Below are positions 44,763 to 53,082 of a DNA stretch of 64,000 nt, one piece after another. This DNA is from Nonlabens xylanidelens (GTDB taxonomy: Bacteria > Bacteroidota > Bacteroidia > Flavobacteriales > Flavobacteriaceae). Location: contig NZ_PTJE01000001.1 in NCBI RefSeq assembly GCF_002934445.1, positions 744,001-808,000 of the forward strand. Direction: 5' to 3'. The notes beneath the pieces are model-generated. The model was not told where the DNA came from, did no database searches, and saw only the letters and a program-made list of their open reading frames with translations. The number at the start of each line of letters is the position of its first letter. Positions within the stretch are counted from its first letter, which is position 1. The position numbers and the translations under genes are program-made.

Positions 44763-44880
44763 TATTGTAATTTCTAGATCATTCTAATCAAAAATATGAC
44801 TGAAACCTCACTCTTTAAGGCTGAGGAATGGTTGCATTATATGTTAGATTTTAAAAACTTTTACCTTCTCAAATTCATTC

Positions 44881-45762
44881 TTATTTCCCAGATATATATC
44901 TCTTAGGCGTTGTTCCGTATTTCTTTTTAAATGCACTTATAAAATGACTACCAGTAGAGTATCCTACTTTTAGGCCTACCTCATTTACATTATGCTGGCC
45001 GCTATCGAGCAACTGTCTAGCATAATCCATTTTATGACTTAGTGCAAAACCAAAAACCGTATCGCCATACACTTCCTTAAAACCTTCTTTTAATTTCTTA
45101 AGAGATAACCCTATCTCTATAGATAGCTCTTGTAGAGAAGGTAAATCGATCATGCGTTCTATTACTATTTCTTTGGCGCGTTTTATTTTGCGCATATTTT
45201 CTTCGTCAGCTAGAAATGGACATGCCTCTAGATTTGCTTCTTCTTCGGTATTAAAATATAAGGATAGCAACTCATAGGACTTTCCTTTAAAGTAAAGCTG
45301 TTTTATTGTATCGTTGAGGTTATAGTTCATTAACTGGTGCAAGGCAACAGCCATAGATGGAGATATTTTTCCATCTACATAGTATTTTTTATCCTTATTA
45401 TCGGCACTTAAAAAACTAACATGTTGTGCGTCTGGAGAAAAAAGAGAGTGAAATTTCTTAATAGAAACCAGTACAGATATAAACCATGTGTTAGGCGCTA
45501 TACTTAAGTCCATAGGTAAGTCGCGTGACGGATTATATAGCAAGTAGGAATTCTGTTCTTTTAAATCTAGTTTGTAACTACCTTCATTAAAAGCTAGTTG
45601 CACGCTTCCTTTTAGACAGTAGTGAAACTGTAAAAAACTGCTATCGACATGATGTGAAAAAGTTGTTTTTTCTGCACTATCATTTTTTAAACGTATGACG
45701 TGAAATCCGTCTTCTATGATAGTTACCTCTCCAGCACCTTTAGCGATGTTTTCCATTTTCAT
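44881..45762 (-). CDS. AraC-family transcriptional regulator divergent from hemA
   Basis: 293 residues. An N-terminal cupin-like sensor domain (about 20-160) contains HYCLKGSVQLAFNEGSYKLDL. The C-terminal double helix-turn-helix includes LPSLQELSIEIGLSLKKLKEGFKEVYG (about 212-238) and NEVGLKVGYSTGSHFISAFKKKYGTTPKRY (about 259-288). Divergent placement next to hemA recurs in Flavobacteriaceae, so control of heme synthesis is a fair inference. The effector is unknown. Confidence 0.9.
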   Translation of the reverse strand: MKMENIAKGAGEVTIIEDGFHVIRLKNDSAEKTTFSHHVDSSFLQFHYCLKGSVQLAFNEGSYKLDLKEQNSYLLYNPSRDLPMDLSIAPNTWFISVLVSIKKFHSLFSPDAQHVSFLSADNKDKKYYVDGKISPSMAVALHQLMNYNLNDTIKQLYFKGKSYELLSLYFNTEEEANLEACPFLADEENMRKIKRAKEIVIERMIDLPSLQELSIEIGLSLKKLKEGFKEVYGDTVFGFALSHKMDYARQLLDSGQHNVNEVGLKVGYSTGSHFISAFKKKYGTTPKRYISGK

Positions 45763-45796
45763 TGTTATTTAAAACGACTCTAAATAAGTGTTATTC

Positions 45797-45812
45797 CGCT
45801 TTCGCGAAAGCG
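45797..45812. repeat. Palindromic repeat copy 12 (araC-hemA divergent gap)
   Basis: Perfect core, 35 bases upstream of the araC-type start and about 105 bases before the hemA promoter box. Confidence 0.95.
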
Positions 45813-45916
45813 AGATAAGCACCATCAATAGTCTATTATACAGTTTGATAAAGCAAAGATAACTCATAGCGACGAAAAAGGATCGTTAAGCGTTATTTTT
45901 AAAGCCAATCCTCTGT

Positions 45917-45924
45917 TAATTTTG
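45917..45924 (+). promoter_or_regulatory. Promoter -7 box TAATTTTG for hemA
   Basis: A perfect TAnnTTTG, 23 bases before the ATG at 45948. Confidence 0.5.
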
Positions 45925-45947
45925 TCGACTACTACAGAAAGTAATTT

Positions 45948-47201
45948 ATGGCCGCGGCAGCAGCATCACATTTCACATTTTACGCAATAGGAATTAGTTA
46001 CCGCAAGGCAGACGCTGTCACGCGTGGCTCGTTTTCATTGAGTGCAGACGCTATTGATAACCTGCTGATACAGGCTAAGGCTGAAGGTATTCCTTCTCTA
46101 GCTGTAATCTCTACTTGTAACCGTACAGAGTTGTATGGATTTGCTCAACATCCTTTTCAATTAATTAAATTGTTATGTGAGCATTCTCATGGAACGGTAG
46201 AAGAGTTTGAGAAAATAGCTTACATCTATAAAAATGAAGCTGCAAATGACCATCTTTTTACAGTAGGAACTGGTCTGGATAGTCAGATTTTGGGAGATTT
46301 TGAGATTATAGGTCAGCTTAAAATGTCTTTTAAGAAATCAAAATCGTATCAATTAGTCAACCCTTATATGGAGCGATTAATTAATGCCGTAATACAAGCT
46401 AGTAAGCGCATTAAGACAGAAACCGATTTAAGTAGTGGTGTAACATCTGTAAGTTTTGCTAGTGTGCAGTACATCTTAGAGAATTTTGAAAAAGGATCTA
46501 ATCAAAATATAACTTTATTCGGTACCGGTAAAATAGGACGCAATACTTGTGAAAACCTTATTAAACACACTGATAATAAGGAGATTACTCTTATTAATAG
46601 GACAAAGGATAAAGCTGAGCGTATTGCAGGTAAATTTGACCTAGTTGTAAAAGATTATGCGCAATTAGAAGAGCAAATTGCTCAAACAGATATTCTTATT
46701 GTGGCCACTGGAGCGCAAAATCCTACGGTTTCTAAAGATCTTATATTTACCAATAAACCTTTATTGATTTTAGATCTTTCTATTCCTAAGAATGTAAACG
46801 AGAATGTAAAAGAATTAAGTAATGTAAATCTAGTGCATCTAGATGAACTTTCTAGAATTACTAATCGCACCCTTCAAAATCGCGAGAACTTTATACCACA
46901 AGCGCACCAAATTATTAAAGAGATACATAGTGAGTTTAAATTATGGCAAGAGTCACGTCGTTTTGCACCTACTATGAATGCCTTAAAAACAAAGCTTTCT
47001 ACTCTTAAAGAAGCAGAAATTAAAAGCAACAGGACTAAAATTACTGATTTTAATCAAGAACAAGCAGACCTTATTGCTGATAAAATTATACAGAAAATAG
47101 CCGGTCATTTTGCAAATCATTTGCGCAATGAAGAAGAAAGTACTGAAGAGGCTATCGAGTTACTAAATAAGGTTTTTAAGCTAGAGCAAATAAATTCCTA
47201 A
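45948..47201 (+). CDS. hemA: Glutamyl-tRNA reductase (HemA)
   Basis: 417 residues. The catalytic Cys lies in VISTCNRTELYG (about 52-63). NADPH domain signature FGTGKIGRNTCENL (about 190-203), linker SRRFAPTMNALKTKL (about 338-352) and the dimerisation tail are present. It reduces glutamyl-tRNA to glutamate-1-semialdehyde, the first committed step of heme synthesis by the C5 route. It begins the hemA - small membrane protein - hemC run. Confidence 0.97.
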   Translation: MAAAAASHFTFYAIGISYRKADAVTRGSFSLSADAIDNLLIQAKAEGIPSLAVISTCNRTELYGFAQHPFQLIKLLCEHSHGTVEEFEKIAYIYKNEAANDHLFTVGTGLDSQILGDFEIIGQLKMSFKKSKSYQLVNPYMERLINAVIQASKRIKTETDLSSGVTSVSFASVQYILENFEKGSNQNITLFGTGKIGRNTCENLIKHTDNKEITLINRTKDKAERIAGKFDLVVKDYAQLEEQIAQTDILIVATGAQNPTVSKDLIFTNKPLLILDLSIPKNVNENVKELSNVNLVHLDELSRITNRTLQNRENFIPQAHQIIKEIHSEFKLWQESRRFAPTMNALKTKLSTLKEAEIKSNRTKITDFNQEQADLIADKIIQKIAGHFANHLRNEEESTEEAIELLNKVFKLEQINS

Positions 47202-47219
47202 TAACCGTAGATTCTGGTT

Positions 47220-47786
47220 ATGGAAATACTCTCAAATATTCAAGAGTTTATTAATGCAAACTTCGTTCGTCTGGGCTTTGTTATTATTCTATTTATCTAC
47301 TTCCTATCGTTACTACCAAAAATATCGAGTAAGATTGCCTTACAAATAATGAGATTTTTGATTCTAATTAACTGTTTATTCCATTGGTTATTGGTAATCA
47401 CTTCATTTTTTACGGACCAGGCAATTTTTAGCTTAAATAGATTAAATGGTCCTTATTCTTCTTTCTATATAATAATGTTGTTAGGAAGTTTGATTCTTCC
47501 TTTAGTATTATTTATTCCTAAGGCGGGCAGTAAAGTATGGATTCTTTTCCTTGTAAGTCTTTTATCTAATATAGGTTTTTGGATGGAGCGTTGGGTTATT
47601 ATAGTGACTTCTATACATCGCGATTATTTACCACCTACGCACACTGCTGAGATAGACCTTATGTTAGGTACACAAGCATTAGTTTTAGCTCATTCCTTAT
47701 TTATTGCAGTTATATTTGTGCTTTTAGGAACATGGTTAGAAAACCGCGCTGAAAAACTTAAATTAAAAACCACATTTTTTAAATAG
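47220..47786 (+). CDS. Short polytopic membrane protein with NrfD/ActC-like motif
   Basis: 188 residues with five predicted helices (about 17-32, 40-63, 79-99, 107-133, 150-172). The segment FWMERWVIIVTSIHRDYLPP (about 121-140) strongly resembles the conserved stretch near the end of NrfD/PsrC/ActC quinol-oxidising subunits. Those proteins are more than twice as long, so this is either a truncated derivative or a half-size relative. It starts 18 bases after hemA and ends ten bases before hemC, so it is part of the heme operon. Confidence 0.7.
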   Translation: MEILSNIQEFINANFVRLGFVIILFIYFLSLLPKISSKIALQIMRFLILINCLFHWLLVITSFFTDQAIFSLNRLNGPYSSFYIIMLLGSLILPLVLFIPKAGSKVWILFLVSLLSNIGFWMERWVIIVTSIHRDYLPPTHTAEIDLMLGTQALVLAHSLFIAVIFVLLGTWLENRAEKLKLKTTFFK

Positions 47787-47796
47787 ATTTAAAAGT

Positions 47797-48750
47797 ATGT
47801 CTAGTATAATAAGAATAGGAACCAGAGATAGTGAGCTTGCTATGTGGCAAGCAAAAACAGTGCAAGCACAGCTAGAAGCTTTGGGACATAAAACGATCTT
47901 GCATCCTGTTAAATCTCAAGGAGATCTTAACTTAACAGAGCCTTTGTATGAAATGGGTATCACTGGTATTTTTACTAAAACACTAGATGTGGCGCTGGTA
48001 AAAGGAGAAATAGATATTGCCGTGCACAGTTTAAAAGATGTTCCTACACAATTGCCTAAAGGAATGGTCCAAGCAGCGGTTATGGAACGCGCGTCTTCTA
48101 AGGATATTCTCGTTTATAAAAGTAATTTTAATCCAGATGAAGAAACTACCATCGCGACTGGTAGTTTGCGTCGTAAATCACAATGGTTAGATTTATACAG
48201 TCATCATAATGTGGTAGATCTACGTGGTAATGTAAACACACGATTATCTAAGCTACATACTAATAAAGAATGGAGTGCTGCCATATTTGCCAAAGCAGGT
48301 CTGGATCGCATAGGTCTCTTAGCAAAATTAAAAGCAAATTACGGTTTTGAATATACTGACCTAGATAGTTTTATCCCAGCACCAGCACAAGGCGCGATGA
48401 TGATCACTGCTATGGGAAACAATAAAGAAGTTCTTACTGCTGTAGCAGCGCTTAACCATCAACAGACTGCTGTATGTGTAGATATGGAACGCGCATTCTT
48501 ACGAGATCTAGAAGGTGGATGTACCGCGCCTATAGGTGCCTTTGCTGTTGTGAAAGATGATCAATTATCGTTTAAAGGTACATTGATGAGTCTCGATGGC
48601 AAGCAACGTATAGATGTTAGTGATTCTATGCCATGGTTTGATAATGTAGATAAAGATGCATGTATCGATTTCGCGAAAGCGCAATCACAAAAAGTTCTTT
48701 CTCAAGGAGGAAAAGAATTAATGGCAGAGATTAAAGAGTCTCTTGGCTAA
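47797..48750 (+). CDS. hemC: Hydroxymethylbilane synthase (HemC)
   Basis: 317 residues. Signatures: IRIGTRDSELAMWQAKTV (about 5-22), HSLKDVPTQLPKG (about 87-99), ATGSLRRKSQWL and the cofactor-binding Cys in LEGGCTAPIGAFA (about 232-244). It joins four porphobilinogen units on its dipyrromethane cofactor. The usual next gene, hemD, is not here but at 28464 in the opposite orientation. A degenerate palindromic repeat copy encodes DFAKAQ near the end. Confidence 0.97.
   Translation: MSSIIRIGTRDSELAMWQAKTVQAQLEALGHKTILHPVKSQGDLNLTEPLYEMGITGIFTKTLDVALVKGEIDIAVHSLKDVPTQLPKGMVQAAVMERASSKDILVYKSNFNPDEETTIATGSLRRKSQWLDLYSHHNVVDLRGNVNTRLSKLHTNKEWSAAIFAKAGLDRIGLLAKLKANYGFEYTDLDSFIPAPAQGAMMITAMGNNKEVLTAVAALNHQQTAVCVDMERAFLRDLEGGCTAPIGAFAVVKDDQLSFKGTLMSLDGKQRIDVSDSMPWFDNVDKDACIDFAKAQSQKVLSQGGKELMAEIKESLG
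48666..48681. repeat. Palindromic repeat copy 13, one mismatch (inside hemC)
   Basis: CGATTTCGCGAAAGCG: one base off the palindrome, read as Phe-Ala-Lys-Ala after Asp. Confidence 0.85.
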
Positions 48751-48797
48751 CCAAATCTTACTACAATTTGTGCGTTGTGAATGATTAGGTAATCTCG

Positions 48798-48805
48798 TAC
48801 CTTTA
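48798..48805 (+). promoter_or_regulatory. Probable promoter -7 box TACCTTTA for the HAO gene
   Basis: One base off TAnnTTTG, 21 bases before the ATG at 48827; separates this gene from hemC. Confidence 0.45.
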
Positions 48806-48826
48806 ATTTCTAAAAAACGATAAAAA

Positions 48827-49360
48827 ATGGCTATTCAAGCACCTTTTAATCTTAATAAGTGGATAGAAGATAATAGAGATCTTTTAAAGCCACCAGTAGG
48901 TAATAAGAATCTGTACAAAGATGCAGGAGATTATATAGTAATGGTAGTGGCAGGTCCTAATGCTCGTAAAGATTACCATTATAACGAAACTGAAGAGCTT
49001 TTCTACCAATTAGAAGGTAATATAGAGGTTCATATTCAAGAAGATGGTAAGAAGCGTACTATGAAATTAGGGCCTGGTGATATGTATTTACATCCTGCTA
49101 AAGTGCCACATTCTCCTGTACGTCATGAAAACTCTATAGGTCTGGTAATAGAACGCAAGCGTCTAGAAGCTGGTGCAATAGATGGTTTATTATGGTATTG
49201 TGATAATTGTAATCATAAATTGCACGAGACATTTTTTATTCTAGAAGATATAGAAAAAGATTTTCAGCCACGTTTTAGAGAGTTTTATGCAAGTGAAGAA
49301 TTGCGCACCTGTGATAATTGCAATACAACCATGCCTACTGATCCTAGATTTGTCGAGTAA
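48827..49360 (+). CDS. nbaC: 3-hydroxyanthranilate 3,4-dioxygenase
   Basis: 177 residues, matching bacterial HAO. The catalytic cupin has HYNETEELFYQLEG (His and Glu ligands, about 50-63) and YLHPAKVPHSPVRH (His ligand near 95). A C-terminal rubredoxin-like iron site is formed by CDNC (about 126-129) and CDNC (about 164-167). It opens the ring of 3-hydroxyanthranilate with oxygen, leading to quinolinate or tryptophan breakdown. Other kynurenine-pathway genes are not in the window. Confidence 0.95.
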   Translation: MAIQAPFNLNKWIEDNRDLLKPPVGNKNLYKDAGDYIVMVVAGPNARKDYHYNETEELFYQLEGNIEVHIQEDGKKRTMKLGPGDMYLHPAKVPHSPVRHENSIGLVIERKRLEAGAIDGLLWYCDNCNHKLHETFFILEDIEKDFQPRFREFYASEELRTCDNCNTTMPTDPRFVE

Positions 49361-49385
49361 GAAGGTTTAGTTTTAATAACAAAAA

Positions 49386-49414
49386 AAATCCCAAACCTAT
49401 AAAGTTTGGGATTT
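49386..49414. terminator. Convergent terminator, ATCCCAAAC stem
   Basis: An 11-bp stem (49386-49396 with 49404-49414) preceded by an A run; between convergent genes. Confidence 0.85.
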
Positions 49415-49436
49415 CTTGTAAAATATAAATAGGGAT

Positions 49437-50018
49437 TTACATTTTAGGAAGTAATACTGCGTCTACTACATGTATAACACCGTTAGATTGATTTACGTCT
49501 GCAATAGTAACAGTTGCGCTACCACCGTTTGCGTCTGTTACAATTACTTTGTCACCACTAAGAGATAAAGTTAATTCAGATCCTGCTACTGTTTTTACAA
49601 CTGCTTTTCCATTGTTCTTTTTGATTAACGCAACTACATCTGCTGCATTAAATTTTCCTGCGATTACATGGTAAGTAAGGATGCCTTGTAATTTTTCTTT
49701 GTTTTCTGGTTTTACAAGCGTTTCTACAGTTCCTGCTGGTAATGCTTCAAAAGCAGCATTAGTTGGAGCAAATACAGTAAATGGTCCTGTACTAGATAGT
49801 ACATCTACTAGGTCTGCAGCTTTTACAGCAGCTACTAGAGTTGTGTGGTCTTTTGAGTTTACAGCGTTCTCTACAATTGTTTTAGAAGGATACATTTCAG
49901 CACCACCTACCATTACTGTTTTTTCTTTCATCATTTTACCCTCTTGAGCAAATGTTGACTGTCCTGCAAATAATGCAATTGCTACGAGCGCTACGCTCAA
50001 AAAATTTGACTTTTTCAT
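49437..50018 (-). CDS. Secreted fasciclin-domain protein
   Basis: 193 residues with a signal peptide (ALVAIALFAGQSTFAQ, cleavage about 24). One fasciclin (FAS1) domain fills residues 50-192: TLVAAVKAADLVDVLSSTGPFTVFAPTNAAFEALP, then ILTYHVIAGK and the end NGVIHVVDAVLLP. FAS1 domains mediate adhesion and matrix contact, so an exported structural or adhesive role is likely. Upstream, 50019-50160, no standard promoter box is seen. Confidence 0.93.
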   Translation of the reverse strand: MKKSNFLSVALVAIALFAGQSTFAQEGKMMKEKTVMVGGAEMYPSKTIVENAVNSKDHTTLVAAVKAADLVDVLSSTGPFTVFAPTNAAFEALPAGTVETLVKPENKEKLQGILTYHVIAGKFNAADVVALIKKNNGKAVVKTVAGSELTLSLSGDKVIVTDANGGSATVTIADVNQSNGVIHVVDAVLLPKM

Positions 50019-50164
50019 AATTGTTTGTTTTAGTTATATCGTTAATACGTTTGATATACTAGGTTAGTATGCATATGGTTTTGCAACTAACCTGTTTTAA
50101 CGCTCTATTAACCTAAAACAATCTTTTTTAAGACACTTTGTGAAAACGGGCTATTTTTAATGAA

Positions 50165-50197
50165 AAACACCTTAATTAAATATTAATTAAGGTGTTT
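50165..50197 (-). terminator. Terminator after the 50284 gene
   Basis: A 15-bp perfect stem (50165-50179 with 50183-50197), three-base loop, T5 on the minus strand. Confidence 0.8.
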
Positions 50198-50283
50198 AAG
50201 GTTTTGTAAATAAGTCAATTAGAACTGTTTTTGACAGTGTAAATTGATCCTTATAATGGGGTTATGATGAAAAATATAGCAAT

Positions 50284-50682
50284 TTAAGAAAGTAATATAC
50301 CTTCTTGTTTCATTATTGGTAAAGCAGTGAAATGGTCCTCACTTAAAGAGTGTGGTGCTGCAGTAAATACACGGTCATATAGAGTAGGTCCAATAAAATA
50401 AGTGAGAATAAATTCATTCTTAAATGGAAATACGTCTTCCATGATCAGTTCTACTTTTAAAGCAGATTTTGCTGCAACTAATTTGAAGGCGTGTCTAAAT
50501 GTAGATGTCTTGCGACCGTCTTCATGTTTACCACGACTCATGATCATGATAGATTCAATAGGTTCTAGACCGTCATTAATTAAGTACACGATCCAGTCTT
50601 GTGCTGTTTTTTCTTTATTATCTTCTTTTACGATAGCGATGTAAACGTCCTTTACCACTGGTATAACGATGTCTTTTTTCAT
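50284..50682 (-). CDS. Conserved hypothetical protein
   Basis: 132 residues, no signal peptide or membrane helix. The layout is a probable beta-sandwich (DIVIPVVKDVYIAIVKED...DWIVYLINDGLEPIESIMIMSRGKHEDGRKTSTFRH) with a hydrophobic LTYFIGPTLYDRVF near the end. It looks like a family confined to Bacteroidetes. Function unknown. It follows the 50731 gene after 48 bases on the same strand, so the two may be co-transcribed. Confidence 0.7.
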   Translation of the reverse strand: MKKDIVIPVVKDVYIAIVKEDNKEKTAQDWIVYLINDGLEPIESIMIMSRGKHEDGRKTSTFRHAFKLVAAKSALKVELIMEDVFPFKNEFILTYFIGPTLYDRVFTAAPHSLSEDHFTALPIMKQEGILLS

Positions 50683-50730
50683 AAATTGATGTATTGATTA
50701 GTATCTACAAAAGATAGCGCGACTATAGTA

Positions 50731-51126
50731 TTAAATAGCTTTCATTTTAGATTCTAACGCATTAATAAGGTCTGGTGTAGTAGTGATTTCATTCATTTCA
50801 CCAGCGCTCATAAAAATTTCAAAACCAGAATCTGTCTCAGGAGTTTTTAAAAGAATACAAGGGTATTCATATTTAGGCAGCCACTTTGAGGCATATTCTT
50901 TCTCAAATTCATCTATGTGTAAGAACTTTAATTCTATCGATGGATAGGTGTTAGTTACGCTTTCGCGAAAGCGTGCCCATTCTGCATTTTCTTTAAAAAT
51001 ACCATAAGTAAGATCGCAAAGTCTGCACTCATAAGTTTTGGGACTTATTATTTTATGCGCGCTATCTAGCCATGCATTAAGCTTACCAGAGTTTGCATTG
51101 TAAACAAAAATGAGTTGTGATTTCAC
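50731..51126 (-). CDS. Conserved hypothetical protein with CxxC motif
   Basis: 131 residues. It starts SQLIFVYNANSGKLNAWLD and has CRLCDLTYG at about 34-42, followed by LKFLHIDEFEKEY and YPCILLKT. The strand-helix order is reminiscent of small thioredoxin-like proteins, but the CxxC is not in the usual N-terminal helix position. I therefore leave the function open. A palindromic repeat copy encodes ARFRESV at about 51-57. It begins 11 bases after pheS on the same strand. Confidence 0.7.
   Translation of the reverse strand: MKSQLIFVYNANSGKLNAWLDSAHKIISPKTYECRLCDLTYGIFKENAEWARFRESVTNTYPSIELKFLHIDEFEKEYASKWLPKYEYPCILLKTPETDSGFEIFMSAGEMNEITTTPDLINALESKMKAI
50958..50973. repeat. Palindromic repeat copy 14 (inside the 50731 gene)
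   Basis: Perfect core, read on the minus strand as Arg-Phe-Arg-Glu-Ser, the same peptide as in comF. Confidence 0.95.
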
Positions 51127-51137
51127 GATACTAATTT

Positions 51138-52157
51138 TTATAAAGCGTTAGAAAACTGCTTGAGAAAACGCACATCGTTTTCAAAGAACATACGTATATC
51201 ACCTATCTGATATAACAACATTGCGATACGTTCTACACCCATACCAAATGCAAAACCACTGTACTCCTCTGGGTCGATACCGCAATTAGTAAGTACAGCG
51301 GGATCTACCATACCACAACCACCTATTTCTAGCCAGCCAGTACCTTTAGTTATTTTATAATCTGTTTCTGTTTCTAGACCCCAATAAATATCAATCTCAG
51401 CACTAGGCTCTGTAAAAGGGAAATAAGATGGACGCAAGCGTATTTTAGACTTACCGAACATTTCTTGAGTGAAATACAGTAAAGTCTGCTTCATGTCTGC
51501 AAAGCTTACATCCTTATCTATATAAAGTCCTTCTACCTGATGGAATATACAGTGTGCACGAGCACTTATCGCTTCATTACGGAAAACACGACCTGGAGAA
51601 ATAGTTCTTATAGGTGGTTTATTATCTTCCATATAACGCACCTGTACACTAGAGGTGTGCGTTCTTAATAATACATCTGGATCTGTCTGTATAAAAAACG
51701 TGTCTTGCATATCACGAGCTGGGTGATGTGCAGGTAAATTAAGTGCTGTAAAGTTGTGCCAGTCGTCTTCTATTTCTGGACCTTCACTTACATTAAAACC
51801 TATGCGAGAGAATACATCAATAATCTGGTTTTTTACTATAGATATAGGGTGTCTTGCACCTATTTCCATAGGATATGCAGTACGCGTAAGGTCGCCGTAA
51901 ATTCCAGCTTCTTCTTCCTTAGACTCTATAGTTTCTTTTAGAGATTCAACCTTTTCTTTGGCCTTTTCTTTAAGTTCATTGATTGCCTGACCGAATGCTT
52001 TCTTCTGCTCGTTAGGGACTTCTTTAAACTTTGCAAATAAATCCTTGAGTAATCCTTTACTACCTAGGTATTCAATTCTAAAAGCCTCGATAGACTCTTT
52101 GGAATCTGCTTTAAAGGCTTGTACTTTCTCAATATGTTCTTTTACTTTATCCAGCAT
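51138..52157 (-). CDS. pheS: Phenylalanyl-tRNA synthetase alpha subunit
   Basis: 339 residues. An N-terminal coiled coil (about 1-95) binds tRNA. Motif 1 is near HPISIVKNQIIDVFSRIGF. Motif 2 reads RTISPGRVFRNEAISARAHCIFHQVEGL (about 182-209), and motif 3 reads GFAFGMGVERIAMLLYQIGDIRMF (about 303-326). It pairs with PheT, which is not in the window, to charge tRNA-Phe. Confidence 0.97.
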   Translation of the reverse strand: MLDKVKEHIEKVQAFKADSKESIEAFRIEYLGSKGLLKDLFAKFKEVPNEQKKAFGQAINELKEKAKEKVESLKETIESKEEEAGIYGDLTRTAYPMEIGARHPISIVKNQIIDVFSRIGFNVSEGPEIEDDWHNFTALNLPAHHPARDMQDTFFIQTDPDVLLRTHTSSVQVRYMEDNKPPIRTISPGRVFRNEAISARAHCIFHQVEGLYIDKDVSFADMKQTLLYFTQEMFGKSKIRLRPSYFPFTEPSAEIDIYWGLETETDYKITKGTGWLEIGGCGMVDPAVLTNCGIDPEEYSGFAFGMGVERIAMLLYQIGDIRMFFENDVRFLKQFSNAL

Positions 52158-52177
52158 GATCTCACGTTATAAGCTGG

Positions 52178-52185
52178 CAAATTTA
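52178..52185 (-). promoter_or_regulatory. Promoter -7 box TAAATTTG for pheS
   Basis: A perfect TAnnTTTG on the minus strand, 20 bases before the ATG; it overlaps the stop of the upstream gene. Confidence 0.5.
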
Positions 52186-52893
52186 ATCATTTTTAAGGTG
52201 CTTTCTAGTCATATATCGCTCAGAATTCTCGTTGTCCATATAAATGTATCTCATTAAGAAAAACACAGCTATACCACCGAAGGTATGCCACAACCAGTGA
52301 GTGCCCATATATAGAAACTCTATGTCGTATTTTTTATCTAGAGTTCTAAAAGAAACTGCGGTAATAAAGGAAAGTAGAGCAAATGCTATAAATTTAAAAT
52401 GCTTCCATTTATGACGGTAGGCATATAGAAAAATAGGAAGTAATACGGCAATAGCGGTACCTATATAGCCTATAGAGTTGCGATAACCTTTGGGTATAGG
52501 TAATGTTCTAGGGATGATGTTTAGTCCTAATATAGCAAGACCTAATGCGATCTTTTCCCAAGAACTTACTGGAGACCTAAATATGAAATATAGAGAACAG
52601 GCAAAACACAGCACGACTATGGGAACCCAATCTAATAAGAGCCAAAACTCATCACTACGAGTGGCGTGATAGATAGTGTCGCCTATAAATCCTGCTAGGA
52701 AAACAGGCATGCAACAGGATAAAAACCAGTGTTTCTTTTTTGACTTATAAATTAAAATACTGAAATAAATAATGGAGGCTAGAAAAATAAGGTTGCTAGC
52801 CGTGTTGAATGGTTCCACAGGGAATCGTCCCATTATGGTTTCTTTGTAAATAGGACCGCTATCATTTACTTGTTGCAGCAAGAAGTTGATCAT
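52183..52893 (-). CDS. CREST-superfamily membrane hydrolase (ceramidase-like)
   Basis: 236 residues, seven predicted membrane helices. The CREST-type metal motifs are visible: an early PFNTASNLIF (Ser near 33), GDTIYHATRSDEFWLLLDWVPI (His and Asp, about 72-93) and HWLWHTFGGIAVFF (HxxxH, about 207-220). The superfamily includes alkaline ceramidases and PAQR receptors and is thought to cleave amide or ester bonds with zinc. The lipid substrate is unknown. Bacteroidetes make sphingolipid-like lipids, so ceramide-like targets are possible. Confidence 0.8.
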   Translation of the reverse strand: MINFLLQQVNDSGPIYKETIMGRFPVEPFNTASNLIFLASIIYFSILIYKSKKKHWFLSCCMPVFLAGFIGDTIYHATRSDEFWLLLDWVPIVVLCFACSLYFIFRSPVSSWEKIALGLAILGLNIIPRTLPIPKGYRNSIGYIGTAIAVLLPIFLYAYRHKWKHFKFIAFALLSFITAVSFRTLDKKYDIEFLYMGTHWLWHTFGGIAVFFLMRYIYMDNENSERYMTRKHLKND

Positions 52894-52964
52894 ATGTAGC
52901 TGTTTTTAGCGACAAATAAAGGGTTTTTGATAGGTGTTTATGGTTAAATGAATGTAAAAAGTTA

Positions 52965-52980
52965 CGCTTTCGCGAAAGCG
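52965..52980. repeat. Palindromic repeat copy 15 (intergenic)
   Basis: Perfect core in the divergent gap between the CREST and SPOR genes. Confidence 0.95.
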
Positions 52981-53048
52981 GATACGTTAAAAATTAATGA
53001 GTTAGATACGTTGACCTCAATTTCTTAATAACTAGTTACCCCAAGTGC

Positions 53049-53078
53049 TTGATCGTTTTGTTTTAATTTTTATGTTTG
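53049..53078 (+). promoter_or_regulatory. Promoter of the HU/SPOR gene (TTG, then TATGTTTG)
   Basis: TTG at 53049-53051 and TATGTTTG at 53071-53078, 19 bases apart; the ATG follows after four bases. Confidence 0.7.
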
Positions 53079-53082
53079 TGAC

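Noticed and set aside
27958-48681. Palindromic repeats in hemD and hemC as the inversion crossover points
   Set aside because: Recombination there would swap the gene ends, but both genes are intact and the inferred breakpoints lie outside them.
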